A stretch of 64,000 nucleotides of DNA from Diogma glabrata (GCA_963693315.1 OY856187.1:115026437-115090436); one strand, 5' to 3'; shown: positions 21,900-35,726, counted from the stretch's first letter. Notes: generated by a model from the letters alone, not told the origin. Numbers and translations: made by a program.

Positions 21900-22387
21900 A
21901 TAAAACCAAAAAATTGGCTAAAAAATAAATGAAATTATTTTTTGACATTATTTTTTTGACAAACTTATAATGCCATAATTCTCTATAATAATAATAAAAT
22001 TTCATGTCATACAAATAATTAATTTAATTTTGTTCCAAAAAATTGGGTAAAAATTAAATAAAAATCATTCTTTTGACACACTTGACAACATTTTTTTGAC
22101 AAACTTGTAATGCAATAATCTAGTTTTTCATTTCACATACCAATCCCGACCATCCAGATTTCTCCACATTCTTTGTTCCTACTCATTATCACTTAAAATA
22201 AACTTTTTTTCAAATCCCTACAGCCGTTTTGTATATTTCGTCGGTTTTGACGGACGGCCAGCCGGCTGGCAGACAGACATACATTTTTTTTTTGCTTTTT
22301 TAAGATCAGTAGGTCCTAAAACGTCGAGAAATGCCAAAAAAAGTGTGGGTAAGAATCTCACTTTTAGCTCATGAATGTAATACTTAT
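21900..22387 (+). mobile_element. Inverted-repeat element, copy C (both ends lost)
   Basis: It begins inside the family at CCAAAAAATTGGCTAAAAAA and holds two TTGACA-type units. It continues into the tail (GGCTGGCAGACAGACAT, AAAACGTCGAGAAATGCC). It stops at ATGAATGTAATACTTA, just before the 3' AGGTCTTTCAGACC hairpin that copy A has at that point. The missing 3' end is replaced by the MITE that follows. Confidence 0.65.
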
Positions 22388-22396
22388 AGAGCAAGA

Positions 22397-22746
22397 GCCC
22401 GCGACGGCCAGACCTTCGTTATTTTATAAATGCTGAAAGTTTCTCTGCGCATACCCCCTACTAAGGTAGGAACGATTAGCGACATATGAAGCTTGGATCA
22501 TAGTAGCTTTGGCAGGGAGCAGGTTACAAAGGGGCCTCCAAAGTTTCGTGAAAGTATAAAGGCTAATTTTTTTTATATAACCTTCGAGATAATATTAGAA
22601 GTCACGTCAGCCATTGCCAGACACTCACTATCGTGGAAAACCCCTGCCAGACACCCTTAAACTTTAAAGTTTCTACCTGAGTAGGGGGGTATGCACAGAG
22701 AAACTTTCAGCTTTTATAAAATAACGAAGGTCTAGCCGTCGCGGGC
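22397..22746. mobile_element. 350-bp MITE with ~65-bp terminal inverted repeats
   Basis: The left end is GCCCGCGACGGCCAGACC. The right end, read on the other strand, is GCCCGCGACGGCTAGACC. Pairing goes on through CTTCGTTATTTTATAAA, GCTGAAAGTTTCTCTG and CATACCCCC with a few mismatches. It has no coding capacity. It is distinctly richer in G+C than its surroundings. No clear target duplication is visible, possibly because the left junction lies in a broken element. The superfamily is undetermined. Confidence 0.7.
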
Positions 22747-23239
22747 ATCTTTAAAATCAAATGGGAAAGTACGACTTAACCGTAATCAACGGTTTTATGT
22801 GTGTTTTAAAGTAATCAGTTTATCGGTTAATATAAAAATTACACAGTAAAAATTTTGCTTACTTTGTTAAAAATATTAAGAAATAAAATTTTTAAAGGTG
22901 GCACTTATGCTATAGGTCAAGAATTTTTTGATTTCTCTTTGCAATATGAATTTCTATGTGTTTGGGCAAAATTGGATAAAATGATGGAGAAGCGTGTCTT
23001 CCTAACAATTGTTTTCCTGCATCGTAACTGCCGTTATGTTCCTTTGTATGTGTTGCATAGATTCGAAATATGTATAGTGATCCAAAAATTATACGCATTA
23101 CTGTCAGTAGTTACAGTATTTATTGAAAAATATCCGCATTCACATTCGTACACCTAGATTTAAAAAAAGATTTTGATTTAAAAAATTGTGTTACATTTAA
23201 ATTAAAAAATCTGGTAACATTTTCGCGGCCCAAGAAATA
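22747..23239. other. Non-coding stretch
   Basis: A 100-codon plus-strand frame (22855-23157) has no recognisable domain and A+T-driven composition. I do not call it a gene. Confidence 0.45.
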
Positions 23240-23740
23240 CTTTTCACTTTGAAATTAATTTGCTCAAGAACGGCTATAAAAAATTCCATCAAACTTTTTT
23301 TTGTTTGATATGTGATTAGTTAATCGTTTGAAAAAAATTAACTAATTGTTTTTGTAATTAATTTTAAAAATTAAAATATTAAAACACTTCTTTAAAGATG
23401 GCGCTAGAGTTGAAGATCAATTAGAATTTAATTTATTGTTTTTATACAGTTCTATTTTTACTCTAAAATATTTCAATTTGACAAAAAGGCGTAAATTCGG
23501 GCTCCTGAGATATTTAATTTTAAAGATTTTTAGTTAGACTAAAATTCTAATTGTTTGCTATTTTTTCAAACAATATTTATCAACAAAAAATTTTAACCGC
23601 TGAATTTCGAAAAAATGATGGAAAATTCGAATTGTAGTCGGACTAAAAATCTTTAAAATTAAATATTTCAAGAACAAGAATTTAAGCCTCTTTGAAAATT
23701 TGAAATATTTTAGAAAAAGGATGGAACTGTTTTTTAAAAA
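23240..23740. mobile_element. Foldback element remnant, related to 41427-42381
   Basis: It shares long stretches with the foldback at 41427: TTTGCTCAAGAACGGCTATA, CATCAAACTTTTTT with GTTTGAT, AAAGATGGCGCTAGAG, and GACTAAAAATC. The left arm and the centre are present; the right arm is incomplete. No coding. Confidence 0.55.
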
Positions 23741-26700
23741 AAGAAGGTAGTCTTGATGACTTCTCGAGTGTGAAAAGTATTCATTAGAACAAAGTTCGGG
23801 AATAGATAGATTGATAAATTCTAAGCAGCTTTTATTATCTAAAGTTTTTGCTGAAAGAAAATGTTTGTGCAAATCAGTAATGTTTGTAAGGATTATACGG
23901 GAAAATGGTCATTGACTGGACTACTAGAACCTCAGTCGAACGCGATATCCATATTGCAATTTGAAACGTTATGATCGCATATAGGTATTTTATACTTAAA
24001 TAAATTAGCGTGACGATAATTTGAATAAATAAATTTATCTCTATACAAAACCTCACAACGCGCCTAAAGAAGTTTTCACTTCAAATATCAAAATTATATT
24101 ATCAAAGGCAATCAATTGTGAACTGCTGTCTAGCTAACCCATCAAAACTTTTTAGTGTAACTTTGTTGAATTTGATAATTAACGATTAAAGTTGTTATCT
24201 TTGTTTTTCTTTTATTTATATAGTCATATTTTATATTAATAATATTTTCTATTATCTTTACGATAATCCACAATTGAACTAAAATTATTAATCATAAAAG
24301 AATCAACTAACCACTAAAACAATATTTATATCGTATATCGAGGACGAAAAATGAACTGAAACCATAAATTTCTAAGTGAAATATACAATAACTGAGTGAG
24401 CAGGGAATGAATTATTCATTTTTACGATTTTTCTATTTCTATTTGAATTTATAACAAATGTACATAATAATAAAAAGTAATTTTTATAGAAAACAAATAA
24501 AAATATTTTTTTAATAATAAATAATAATTTGTAATAACAGAAAAACTATAAAATAAAAATCATTCTTTGTATAAATTTCTAATTTTTTTTATGGTTTATT
24601 GTTACGGATAAATCAAAGTGGAAAGAAAATAAATTTTCTTGTTTTCTAATTTCGGTTTTTTTCTTCATGAATAGTTGATGCATATTAATATTTAATCACC
24701 CGCCGAATTAAAAACAATTGTTGTTGTATGTTTGCCTACCAAGTTGTTTTTTTTTCGAATCTAAAATCAGATTCTAGTTGGTTGAACAGGTTAATTGAAA
24801 TATTTGGCTTAATATTTATAATGCAAAACCAGGTTAACCGTAAAAGTGGTAGCTGAATTTAGCGGTTTGTGATTTATTTGATGCAGATCTGTTTGCTTAC
24901 CTAGAATATTTATTTTAATGGCCGAGTTCTTTTAAAATTATATATGAAAACTCTTAAAAGTTTGTTATCAATGATTCAACCAATTGTGAAATATAATATT
25001 CATCAACTATAAGAATAAATTAATATTCCAAAATATAACAATACATCTATTTAACTTGTTACAATATTCGAATAACAATTTCTCTTTGCCACATAATACC
25101 ATCGTTTGATTTTATAACAAATAGTTGTTCGACTTCAATAATAAGAAATTCGAATATCTTCGTCTTTTGATTTCAAGAAAATACAATTTGATTTTCATTT
25201 TTGGTTTTCCTTTTCAAAGTTGGATTTCGTTGTATTGTTGTTTCCTTTGTATAAAAAAATATAAGTTGTAATATCGGATTAACACACAATTTGATTGATT
25301 ACAATTTTACTTTTTAAAGATTTTCCTCTTTTTTATTATTTTGGTTATTGATGTTTGTTGTTATTCGAATGGATGAATTGATAAATTTTTTGCATTACCT
25401 TCAATGACCTTAATAAAAGGTTTTGATTTGTGTCTTCATCAATGGTTTACATTAATTTCATGATAAAAATGTAATTTTCATTGGAGTTTGAATTATGAGA
25501 TGTTGTGAAGTGAAAGATAGACTGACTTTAATGCTTAGGTAGAAGTAATTTTTATGCACATTCATGACTAAACTCAACGGGGCAATGGTAATGGCAATAG
25601 TTAAACTTCGTCAACGGTGATTAGAGTTATCTGTTTTACATTAAATTTAAATATTTAAGTTTTATAAAAAAGTAACAATTAGAAATTATAAACACAAATT
25701 TCTGTTTGGTCAGTTATGTTTAAATTATTCATGTTCAGTATGTGTGTTTTTAGACCTCGTCGTTAACTAATCATTCTGAATGGATAGTAAAAGAAATGGT
25801 CAACATGGTATCTGATCTATTTTTTTCTATCTCATGGTGAAATATTGGTCTATATCATCTAGAATATAATAGCCGTGAGTCTATCCCTCTATACGGTCGT
25901 AACGCTGATGACGTAGTACATTTTTTATTGTTTTTTTTTTTTATTTTTTTTTAATTAACATTAAAATTATTGTTTTTTTATTCATAAATACATAATAATC
26001 GTAAAAATTTTGTTGTACGATTTTTAAATTGACCGAATGTAGTTTTTTAAAGTTACTGCTACTGTCTTTTCCTCTTTCGTGCAAATTATTATCATTTCGA
26101 TATTAAGAAAATTAATTATTTTTGAAAGGCAGTGCTAAAATTCATATAATAGTGGTTTTTCGATCATTATTTTTATAGTTTTATTCCTGTGAAATAAAAT
26201 AAAGAAAAACAAACACTACTATTTGAGTATTTCTCTTGCAATATGAGATAACAGCTTCATCATAAAAGATCGTGTGACGTCATTTCTAAAATTTTTTTTA
26301 GTTATTTGTAGTTTTTGTTATTGTTTTAATAAAATTTAGAATGCATTCAGGGGATTTTTAAAAAAGTTATTTATAGTTTTTGTAGTTGTTTTAATTAAAT
26401 TTGTTTTTTTTTTCAATTCAATTAGTCACAATATATGTAATATGTTTTAATTTTGCTTTTGAACCTATATAGGTAAAAACATGCTATATATTATGCTTGA
26501 TTTATAGTAATTAATAAACTTCACAAACAAACTTAAATCGTTTAAAGCAAAAACATGAGAAATTTCAGAGAGAATTTTTTAAATGATTATAGTTGTGTTT
26601 TGTATGTAAGCCAATATAAATGTTTGAAATGCTTTTCTTAACTCGCCTTTGTAGCACTATTATAGCAGGAGTCAGACCCAGAAAATTATTATATAGAACA

Positions 26701-26880
26701 GCGAACATAACAGCATAGAAAAATGTAGATTTTTAACAATTTTTAAAAACAATGTAGGTTGCAAACATTCGATATTATTGGGACAAAAAACAGTTTGTGT
26801 TATAATATACATTTTTAAACATTTAATAATTTAAACCGATTTAATAAAATGATGTTTAAAAAACTCAGTACAAAATTTCG
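23741..26880. other. 3.1 kb of A+T-rich non-coding DNA
   Basis: Read on both strands without finding a gene, tRNA or convincing repeat. A weak, decayed hairpin-like patch lies near 24340-24446. Confidence 0.4.
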
Positions 26881-26988
26881 TTGTCATTGTCGATGTAGAG
26901 GTTTGTGAGAAAGGTTCGGGGTTCAACGCGGACCCTATATTTATTTTTTATTGTTTTTGTTTATTTTTTTATAGAACATAAAAATTGC

Positions 26989-27121
26989 TTCTTTGGGATT
27001 TTTTGTGTATTAAATTTCTAGATATTACGATGTATGTATTCATAGGATGAGAGAATATTTCGTCAACACTTAAGTCAATATTCTAATCAACATCCTAAGT
27101 CACGAGTGTAAAGTCATTATT
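26989..27121 (+). repeat. Dispersed repeat, arm A
   Basis: Its reverse complement is present at 27379-27475 (TTTGGGATTTTTTGTATTAA, ATTACGATGTATG, CATCCTAAGTCACGAGTGTA). Arm A carries an extra ~34 bp (around 27051-27085) that the inverted copy lacks. The start of the unit (GGGATTTTTT, ATTTCTAGA) also recurs near 28791. Confidence 0.6.
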
Positions 27122-27203
27122 GATTGTTGCCAATCAATGCGAAACTTAATATCTGACGCATGGTCAATTAATTGCTATATTTTTGGTTAGGAAATATAGA
27201 CAA

Positions 27204-27377
27204 CTTCAGGGGAATTTTTAATTTGGATGGGTTTTTTGTGAACAATTAAGCTTAAGTACATATTGGAAATCACTTGAATTTTGCAATTCGGAATAATTTT
27301 CATTTTCATTTTCTCTAAATTTTTCTTTTCATTTTCTCTAAAATTCCTTTAGAAAATTTTTTTTTGTCTCGTGCCAT
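27204..27377 (-). mobile_element. SINE body, headless copy on the minus strand
   Basis: It is the reverse complement of the body of the SINE at 27585-27800 (AAGCTTAAGTACATATTGGA, CTAAAATTCCTTTAGAAA). It ends at TCGTGCC, where the tRNA-like head would begin, and abuts the inverted repeat A'. It carries a duplication of about 30 bp (TTTTCATTTTCTCTAAA twice) that the other copy lacks. Confidence 0.5.
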
Positions 27378-27378
27378 A

Positions 27379-27475
27379 ATGACTTTACACTCGTGACTTA
27401 GGATGTTGATTAGACTTTCCTATGAATTCATACATCGTAATATTTAGAAATTTAATACAAAAAATCCCAAAGAAA
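27379..27475 (-). repeat. Dispersed repeat, arm A' (inverted copy of 26989-27121)
   Basis: TAATGACTTTACACTCGTGA through AAAAAATCCCAAAG matches arm A on the other strand with few differences, apart from the 34-bp gap. Confidence 0.6.
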
Positions 27476-27584
27476 TGTAATTTCCAATATGTAATCATAG
27501 ATGAAAGATTCAACTTAAGGAAATATGAAAAATGATGAAGTTTCAATTTAGAAATTATCTGAACATGAAAATTAAAATATGGCA

Positions 27585-27800
27585 CGTCATCGCCGCTGTG
27601 GCTAAGTTGTGTAAGACACACGGGATTTGAACATACGTCTCTGATGAATGTGAGTTCGAATCCTGGCACGAAACACAAAAAAATTTCTAAAGGAATTTTA
27701 GAGCAAATGAAAAGTTATTTCGAATTGCAAAATTCAGGTGATTTCCAATATGTACTTAAGCTTAATTGTTCACAAAAAACCCTTCCAAATAAAAATTATT
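27585..27800 (+). mobile_element. tRNA-derived SINE
   Basis: The head has RNA polymerase III signals at tRNA spacing. TGGCTAAGTTG (27599-27609) fits the box A consensus TRGYNNARNNG at every position. GTTCGAATC (27654-27662) fits box B GWTCRANNC at every position. They are 45 bp apart, as in tRNAs with a longer variable arm. A tail that does not fold as a tRNA follows (CACGAAACACAAAAAAATTT through AAGCTTAATTGTTCACAAAA). A second, headless copy lies at 27204-27377 in the opposite sense, and a decayed head may be present near 30574. It is not a working tRNA gene. Confidence 0.55.
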
Positions 27801-29060
27801 TCTTTTTATTCATATAAATTCCATTTACGGCATTTAAATTTTTCGATAATGTAGTCTTTCAGCCATTTCGTTCAAATTTATTATTTATATCATTTTGATA
27901 TTAATAAGAAAATTAATTTTTTATATGACAGATAGTTTGTTTTCCATCATTATTTTTGCATAGTTTCATTTTCTGTAAATAAACTAAAGAAAAACAAGAG
28001 CTGCTATTTCATTATTTTCTTAATACATATTATTATTTCCAGCCATTTGTGATTGATCGTATAAAAACTACACTTCACGATGGTTTTTTTGTAGAATTAT
28101 AGTTAAGCAGCAGGTGCACACAGAATAGATTAGAAGAGGTTGGATTATGATGGATAGTACTTAGTAATTGTATCAAAGCCGGATGAAAAGGCAAAGAGTG
28201 TATTGGCGTGCGGGGGAAGAGGGGCGCAGCCCGCGGGATACTTCCTAGTATTTTATAAGCATAATAGGATTTATTGTTTAGTTATTCTTTCTATAAAAGA
28301 AATATAAAAAACACATAAAACCAAATTTGCGTCCATCAACACCTGAGCAATTAATTCCGTCACCGCAGAATCGATGTTCCCGACTTCCTCTGATTTCGAT
28401 GAAATTTCATACACAGATAGCCAATGACAAAAAAATACCGTTTCTTTCGTAAAAAGAAATTTCGCTCTGGGGATGACACAGGGTGGTGGCAAAGTTTTAC
28501 GGGTTTGGGAAACATTGGTATCTTTGACTACCGATTACTAACGATTGACTAATTTGATTTAAGTCATTTATAGCTCATTAGATAGACATTATAAAAAATT
28601 ATTTAAAATTTTGTAGTAATTTTTTAAAACCATCTTAAACTCAAATAATATTTTCAAAGATGGCGCTGTTGAGGGTACTTTTACCACATTTTTTTCCAGA
28701 AAAATATTTTTTAATTAATTCTTAATCTAAATCAAAAGTTTCACAATGGCATAATTTCTCGATTTGAAAATAAAATTCTTACAAAATATGGGATTTTTTT
28801 TTTGTATTATATTTCTAGACAATACTTTGTGTGAATTCATAGAATGGGGAACATTTCTTGGTCAATTTGTAGTCCTATATGTATTAACATTAGACTACAT
28901 TAAGGGAATTTAAATTTATGTTGGATTTTTGAGATCAATTAAAGGAGTTTTTTTCTGAGAAACCTCAAACCATACCATTGAATTGAAAAAATTCCAATTA
29001 CTTGATTACTTACTTGAGTTTAATTGATCTCAAAACTCCAGCATAAATTTAAATTCTTAC
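27801..29060. other. Non-coding DNA with repeat debris
   Basis: 28200-28250 is a short G+C-rich patch (GCGGGGGAAGAGGGGCGCAG) with pairing potential. 28275-28440, read on the minus strand, resembles 29365-29500 on the plus strand (GTGTATGAAATTT, ATCGAAATCA, GCGGTGACG). 28905-28950 and 29020-29060 are an inverted pair (AATTTAAATTTATG / CATAAATTTAAATT) related to the SINE body. Confidence 0.4.
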
Positions 29061-29639
29061 AAAATTTTAACCTCCTTTTTTCAAATTTTTTATTTTTAAA
29101 CATGCAGTATATTTAATTAAAACCACCTGAATTCTCGTTTTATAGAAATTTATCGACTATTTAATTATTTTAAGGATACAAGTTAAGTATTTGAGGGTTT
29201 GGATGCTTTTTTATATAATTTACCTTTTCTCCCATTTCTACCTGTCGGAAATTGATATGAAATTCATGAACTAATCGAGTACCGTAATCTGATTACCTAT
29301 TAATGATATTATCTGTCATAAAATGAGAGCACAGTAATGAAAAGAATAGCCTTTAGAAATATTTTGATCGTACAGCATCATGAGCACACAGATGTGTATG
29401 AAATTTTATCGAAATCAAAGGGGGGTCAGTCCGGATGCTAGAACAAATGCTGTTGCGGTGACGTGGAATTACTCACCTTAGGACGCATTTTGTTTTTGGA
29501 AGTTGGTATTAACAGGTTGTTGTGTTGTTGTGACATTGTAATTCCTACTACACAGCACATTTTATAAAAAAAATTTTAAGCATGTTTTGGTTAAATAATA
29601 AATTTTAAGATATAAAAAATAAAAGAAAAACAAGTAGTT

Positions 29640-30045
29640 TTGCTATGATGGCAGATGAAAAGTTTATATTCATGGATGAAATGTGAAAATGTTTTTTTTC
29701 CTCTAGTGTAATAATATTTTCGCTAAATAACAAATTGTAGTTGCTATCGTATTTTGATGTAATTGTGCAAAGTTTTTAAAACAAAGCAGCTATCAAAAAC
29801 TAGAATATGAATTTTGAATGTTATGTTGTCGATTTTTAATTTGATAACTTAAGACAAATATCGTTTTTCTATGATAGCATATGAAACTCTATTTTCATCA
29901 CGCTTAATGCTCTGTGTTAATGAAATGGAAAATTTGCCACTAGTGTAAAAAGAATAATTGTAGTTGCTATGGTTTTTTATACAATTTTACGGCATCTCGT
30001 AAACAAATTTTTACTCACGAAAAAATTACACTTTCATCTTTTGTA
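29640..30045 (+). repeat. Two tandem copies of a dispersed ~200-bp repeat
   Basis: 29640-29850 and 29868-30045 share CTATGAT, ATATGAAA or GATGAAA, CTAGTGTAA, TTGTAGTTGCTAT and related words in the same order. A third copy lies at 38410-38640 (CTACGATAGTATATGAAA, CCACTAGTGTAAAAT, CGCTAAATAATAAATTG). All are diverged. Confidence 0.5.
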
Positions 30046-30060
30046 CTATTATGAAATCGA

Positions 30061-31660
<1,600 letters not shown>

Positions 31661-31763
31661 TTGCATAAATTTTAAAATTTGTTAGAATTAACTTTGTCTT
31701 TTAAGTGATCCCAATTCACACCATTGTTCTTGTTATTGTTATTTCAATGGCAACCACCTGCAG

Positions 31764-31803
31764 ATTGATAATCGTACCCAACATGTTGGGTACGATTATC
31801 AAT
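31764..31803. repeat. 40-bp perfect palindrome
   Basis: The left half is ATTGATAATCGTACCCAACA and the right half is its exact complement, with no spacer; the axis lies between 31783 and 31784. Symmetry stops at 31763/31804. No second copy was seen. Confidence 0.85.
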
Positions 31804-32306
31804 TCCTTTAAAAACTTCTCCAAATGACTCTTTGCCAATTCATTCTTATTCTGTAAATATTAGCTTCCCGTTGACGGTTTCATTAAAATCCATTATGCAG
31901 TCTGTGACCACGATGTGTTTAATTTTTGTTAGGCACTAGTTTAATATTTATTTTGAATAATATAAGTCTCATAATTTTTTATTTCCGTCTGTATTTGGTC
32001 ACAAAATTATAAAACAACAAATAAAATAAATACAACAAAGAAATATATAAATAAGAAAATAAAACTACGTATTATGTACAATATACTTACAAAATGTTTC
32101 ACAATTTTTCCTTTTGATAATTTTAATTCACCATTTTGTTTGTTTTTCTATAATATTTAATCTTTTAATATTCAAAAATAAACGATATATCAGGATCAAG
32201 ATTAAAAAATATAATCTGCAATAAAAAACAGAGTGTGTGCTTAAGAGCGCACGGCAGAAGTGAAAACTTCATTGGCAATCGCAAGCAATTGATATCGTAT
32301 TAGTAG
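31804..32306. other. A+T-rich non-coding stretch
   Basis: Nothing supportable was found. Confidence 0.5.
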
Positions 32307-32344
32307 TTTTTTTTTTATTCTAAGTAAGGCATGTTTAATGTTAA

Positions 32345-34476
32345 TCATAATAAATTATTAATTAACGTCTCTAAATATCCGAAGATACCATGCCAACTAG
32401 GAAGTGTGGTTAAGTTTGAATAAATTAAGTTTCTTTCTAGAAATTTATGGACGCTAGCTTTAAAACTTTGAGGATTAAAGCTATCAGGAAAAACCCATGA
32501 AGGCAAAGCGTTCCAGAGATGAGAGACTCTGTTGAAAAAATCACGCTGAAAGGCAACAGTTCTGCACCTTTTTATATGAACCGTAAAAGGATGGGCTATA
32601 ACATTTGCTCTGGTGTTACGCACTGGGATTGCTAGTTCAGGTAAAATTGATTTAATCTCTTCAGAAGTTCGTTCATTCATAATGTATTTGTAGAAAATTG
32701 TCAAATCCGCAACATTTCGTTTGTCCTGTAAAGAATCAAGCTCATCAGTAAGAGTTGAGTTGCCAATCAGTTTAACAGCTCTGCGCTGAACAGAATCAAG
32801 GCACTTCAAACTACTGTAATAAGCTCCACCCCATATGTGAGAACAGTACTCCATGCAGGGACGTATAAATGATTTGTAAATTAAAAGAAGCTGTTCGCTA
32901 TTAAAAAACTTACGACATCGTCCCAAAAAGCCCAATTTTTGAACAGCGTTCTTAGCTAGGTTAAAAATATGAGAATTCCATTTCAAATTATTTTCAACTT
33001 CTACTCCTAAAAGCCTAATAGATCCTTTGTCTACAAGATCTTTAGAATCGAACTTCAATGGAAACGGATTAGGTGTAGATAATCTAGAAAAATAACAAGC
33101 CTGTGTTTTGCTCGTATTGAATTCAACACTATTAGCGAGCCCCCAATCCAAAATAGTTTTAAGGTCATGGTTTAAAGAATCTATTAAATTTGATCTACAG
33201 TTGTTAAGCGCCAACTGTGAATATAATTTAGGGTTCTCATGAGACGCATGAAGAGTGCTATCATCAGCAAAACTATGGATAGGACTAATCGTTGAATCCA
33301 ACAAATCATTAATATAGATAAGAAAAAGAGTTGGTGACAAAGCAGAACCCTGAGGAGCTCCTGCATTAGTTGAAAAGACATCCGATGAAATACCATCAAC
33401 ATTGACCCGAAATTTCCGCTCGGAAATAAAGCTTTGTCCAAGATATAAGTTGCTCATCCAAACCATTACATCTTAATTTGCAAATAAGATTGTTGTGCCT
33501 AACTTTATCAAATGCTTTGGATATAACAAGAGCAATACCGAAAGTCTCACCATGATTTTCAAGCGATTTGTTCCATATATGAGTGACAAAGGAAAGTAAA
33601 TCTCCCGTCGCTCTTCCTTTTCGAAACCCGTATTGTCTTTCATTAAGTAGTTTGGAAGACTCTAAGAAGCTCATTATATTAAAATTAATATATTTTTCAA
33701 AAATTTTAGAAACAACCGATAAAATTGAAATAGGTCTGTAATTTGTTGGATCAGTCTTACTACCCTTTTTTGGAACTGGTTGTACGCTTGCAATTTTCCA
33801 TATTTCAGGAAAAACTCCTTTCTTATATGACAAATAAAAGATTTTAGTGGGGATTGGTGCTAACTCCCTAGCAAAGGTTTTCAGAATAATTGGGGGGATA
33901 CGATCTGGTCCAGATGCCTTGTTAGTATTAATTTGTAAAAGCATTTTCCGAACAATGTTTTTACGAAAAATTATGGGCATCATGTTGTGCGAAACTCTAG
34001 GAATTGACTTAGGTAAGAAATTGGGTTGTTTTAGTGTAGAATTTCTAGAGAAATAAATTCCCAGAAGGTTAGCTTTTTCTTTTGGGTCTATTACCGGCAC
34101 ATCTCCATCAATTAGGGGAGGTAGAGAAAACTTACAAAAATTCCCATGGACATCCTTAACCGCTTTATAGAAATTTCGTGAACCAGTTGGATGTTCAGCA
34201 AACTTAGACGCTTTTTTCCTATTAAAAAGATTTTTTCTGCATCTATTAGTTTTCTACATATATTTCTCTCAATTCGGTACTGTTTAAGGTTTTCATCAGT
34301 TTTGTTTTGATTCAACTTTTGAAATGCCCTTTTCTTAATTTTAATTGCCGTTTTGCATTTTTTGGAAAACCATAGATCAGTCTTAGGAACGGTTAATCTA
34401 TTGGGAATAAATTTTCGCATACCCTCAAGAATAGCCTCCGAAAAATTTAACGCAGCTATGTTAGGGTCTTGACCGG
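32345..34476 (-). pseudogene. LINE reverse transcriptase, broken
   Basis: Read from 34476 down, the linker (NFSEAILEGMRKFIPNR) is followed by DLWFSKKCK and, after a gap, the RT. The RT frame 34100-33396 holds NKASGPDRIPP, TNYRPISILSVVSKIFEKY and ERQYGFRKGRAT. Motif A is ALVISKAFDKV, where the family has a metal-binding Asp in place of Val. The frame shifts by one base between 33466 and 33396 and goes on to 32345 with PQGSALSPTLFLIYINDL, motif C SFADDST, and the conserved C-terminal region (SFIRPCMEYCSHIWGG, RRAVKLIG, FFNRVSHLWNALPSWVF). A stop separates 34112 from 34100. The closest relatives I know of are CR1/jockey-group LINEs of arthropods. It cannot be functional. Confidence 0.85.
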
Positions 34477-35726
34477 TACACCCAGAGAAATGGGTTTGGA
34501 GAAATTATACTTATTGAAGTAATAAAAACACCAATTTTTATTTATGTATTAAATATTCCTCTAATGGATTATACAGACCCAATTTTCAACATTATTTGAG
34601 CACGATTTATTCCTAAGTCAGGATGAAAATATTAAAATATTCACTAAAAAAAGTGTTTATTAAAGTATGATCACTGATTATTTTGAATGATTTTAGAGAA
34701 AAATAAAACGAAGTTACTGTTGTTAATCCGTCAAAATATTTCATTTTTTATCACTACGAATACATATTTTATGCTTAATATGTTTTATTTATTCCAAATT
34801 TTCATAGTTTACAGAATTTTGTGATTTTAACTCACCTCTCTCTATTAATCAACCACATTTGACCTACAATATTACTCGATAAATTCATTGTTTGATCAAG
34901 ATTTCTCATACATAGGTGGTGTAAACTTAAAACGTAACGTAAAAATTTATATTGTGTGATGTACATACATTGTAAATCTAAGTTTTTAAGGTAAGTTTAG
35001 AAGAATATAAATAATTTATTCCTCACAATAATTATTATAGATTTTTTAGAGTAATTCATGGAGACATTCCTAAAACAAAAACTCATTGGAATTAATTTCG
35101 GCAAGGAACTTCGTTTAAAGGTGGATTAAATATTTAGAATTTTCTAATAATTTTCTTCTAATTCTAATTACCTTGAATTTATAATTGTTTGTTAATACAT
35201 AATATAATATAAGGAAATCTTAAAATACCAAGAAAATAATTAAAATAATAAAATAAGAATAATGAATAAGTTAATGTGTTTTAATATACCATCATATATT
35301 ATACATAGTTATACATGAACTGATCATAAATATATCACACTAAATATTTAATTTTACGTAATTGAATTCGAATTAGAATTCGATTGCACAATTCATGACA
35401 TAAGTGCCATAACTAATGCATATATAAGTTTAACCCATACTTAATAACAATTTCAATGATTCTAATTTTTGGATAAATCCTTCATTGCCGGGGTACTATT
35501 CATTTAAATCAACGATACAGTTATGGTTAAACTATGCACAATCCGTACATAAACTAACGACTTTTTTTATTCATACAAGGAAAAATCAATGCTTAGTACA
35601 AATTTCATAGATAGTACTTAGTATGTAATTATTATTCCTTGACTAGTCACGGTTGAAAATTACACTTAATTATTGCATAGACTATCCCTTATAGGAATGT
35701 TTCATCTAAATATTTCTCTGGGTGTA
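34477..35726. mobile_element. 1.25-kb TA-flanked inverted-repeat element inserted in the LINE
   Basis: The element proper is 34479-35724. Its left end is CACCCAGAGAAATGGG and its right end, on the other strand, is CACCCAGAGAAATATT, giving 13-bp terminal inverted repeats. TA lies at both sides (34477-34478 and 35725-35726). If the element and one TA are removed, the LINE frame reads on without a break (…PGQNTGQDPN…), which proves the insertion. No open frame of note lies inside, so it is non-autonomous. A TA duplication is typical of the Tc1/mariner superfamily; the superfamily is inferred. Confidence 0.85.

Noticed and set aside
22855..23157. 100-codon plus-strand frame
   Set aside because: A+T-driven composition and no motif; no support as a gene.
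24340..24446. A sixth CG-core hairpin
   Set aside because: Only about 11 bp of the arms pair convincingly and the core is poor in CG.
27585..27668. A tRNA gene with good box A and box B
   Set aside because: I could not draw an acceptor stem or a proper anticodon arm, the sequence continues into a repeat body, and a related body lies inverted nearby. SINE head is the better call.
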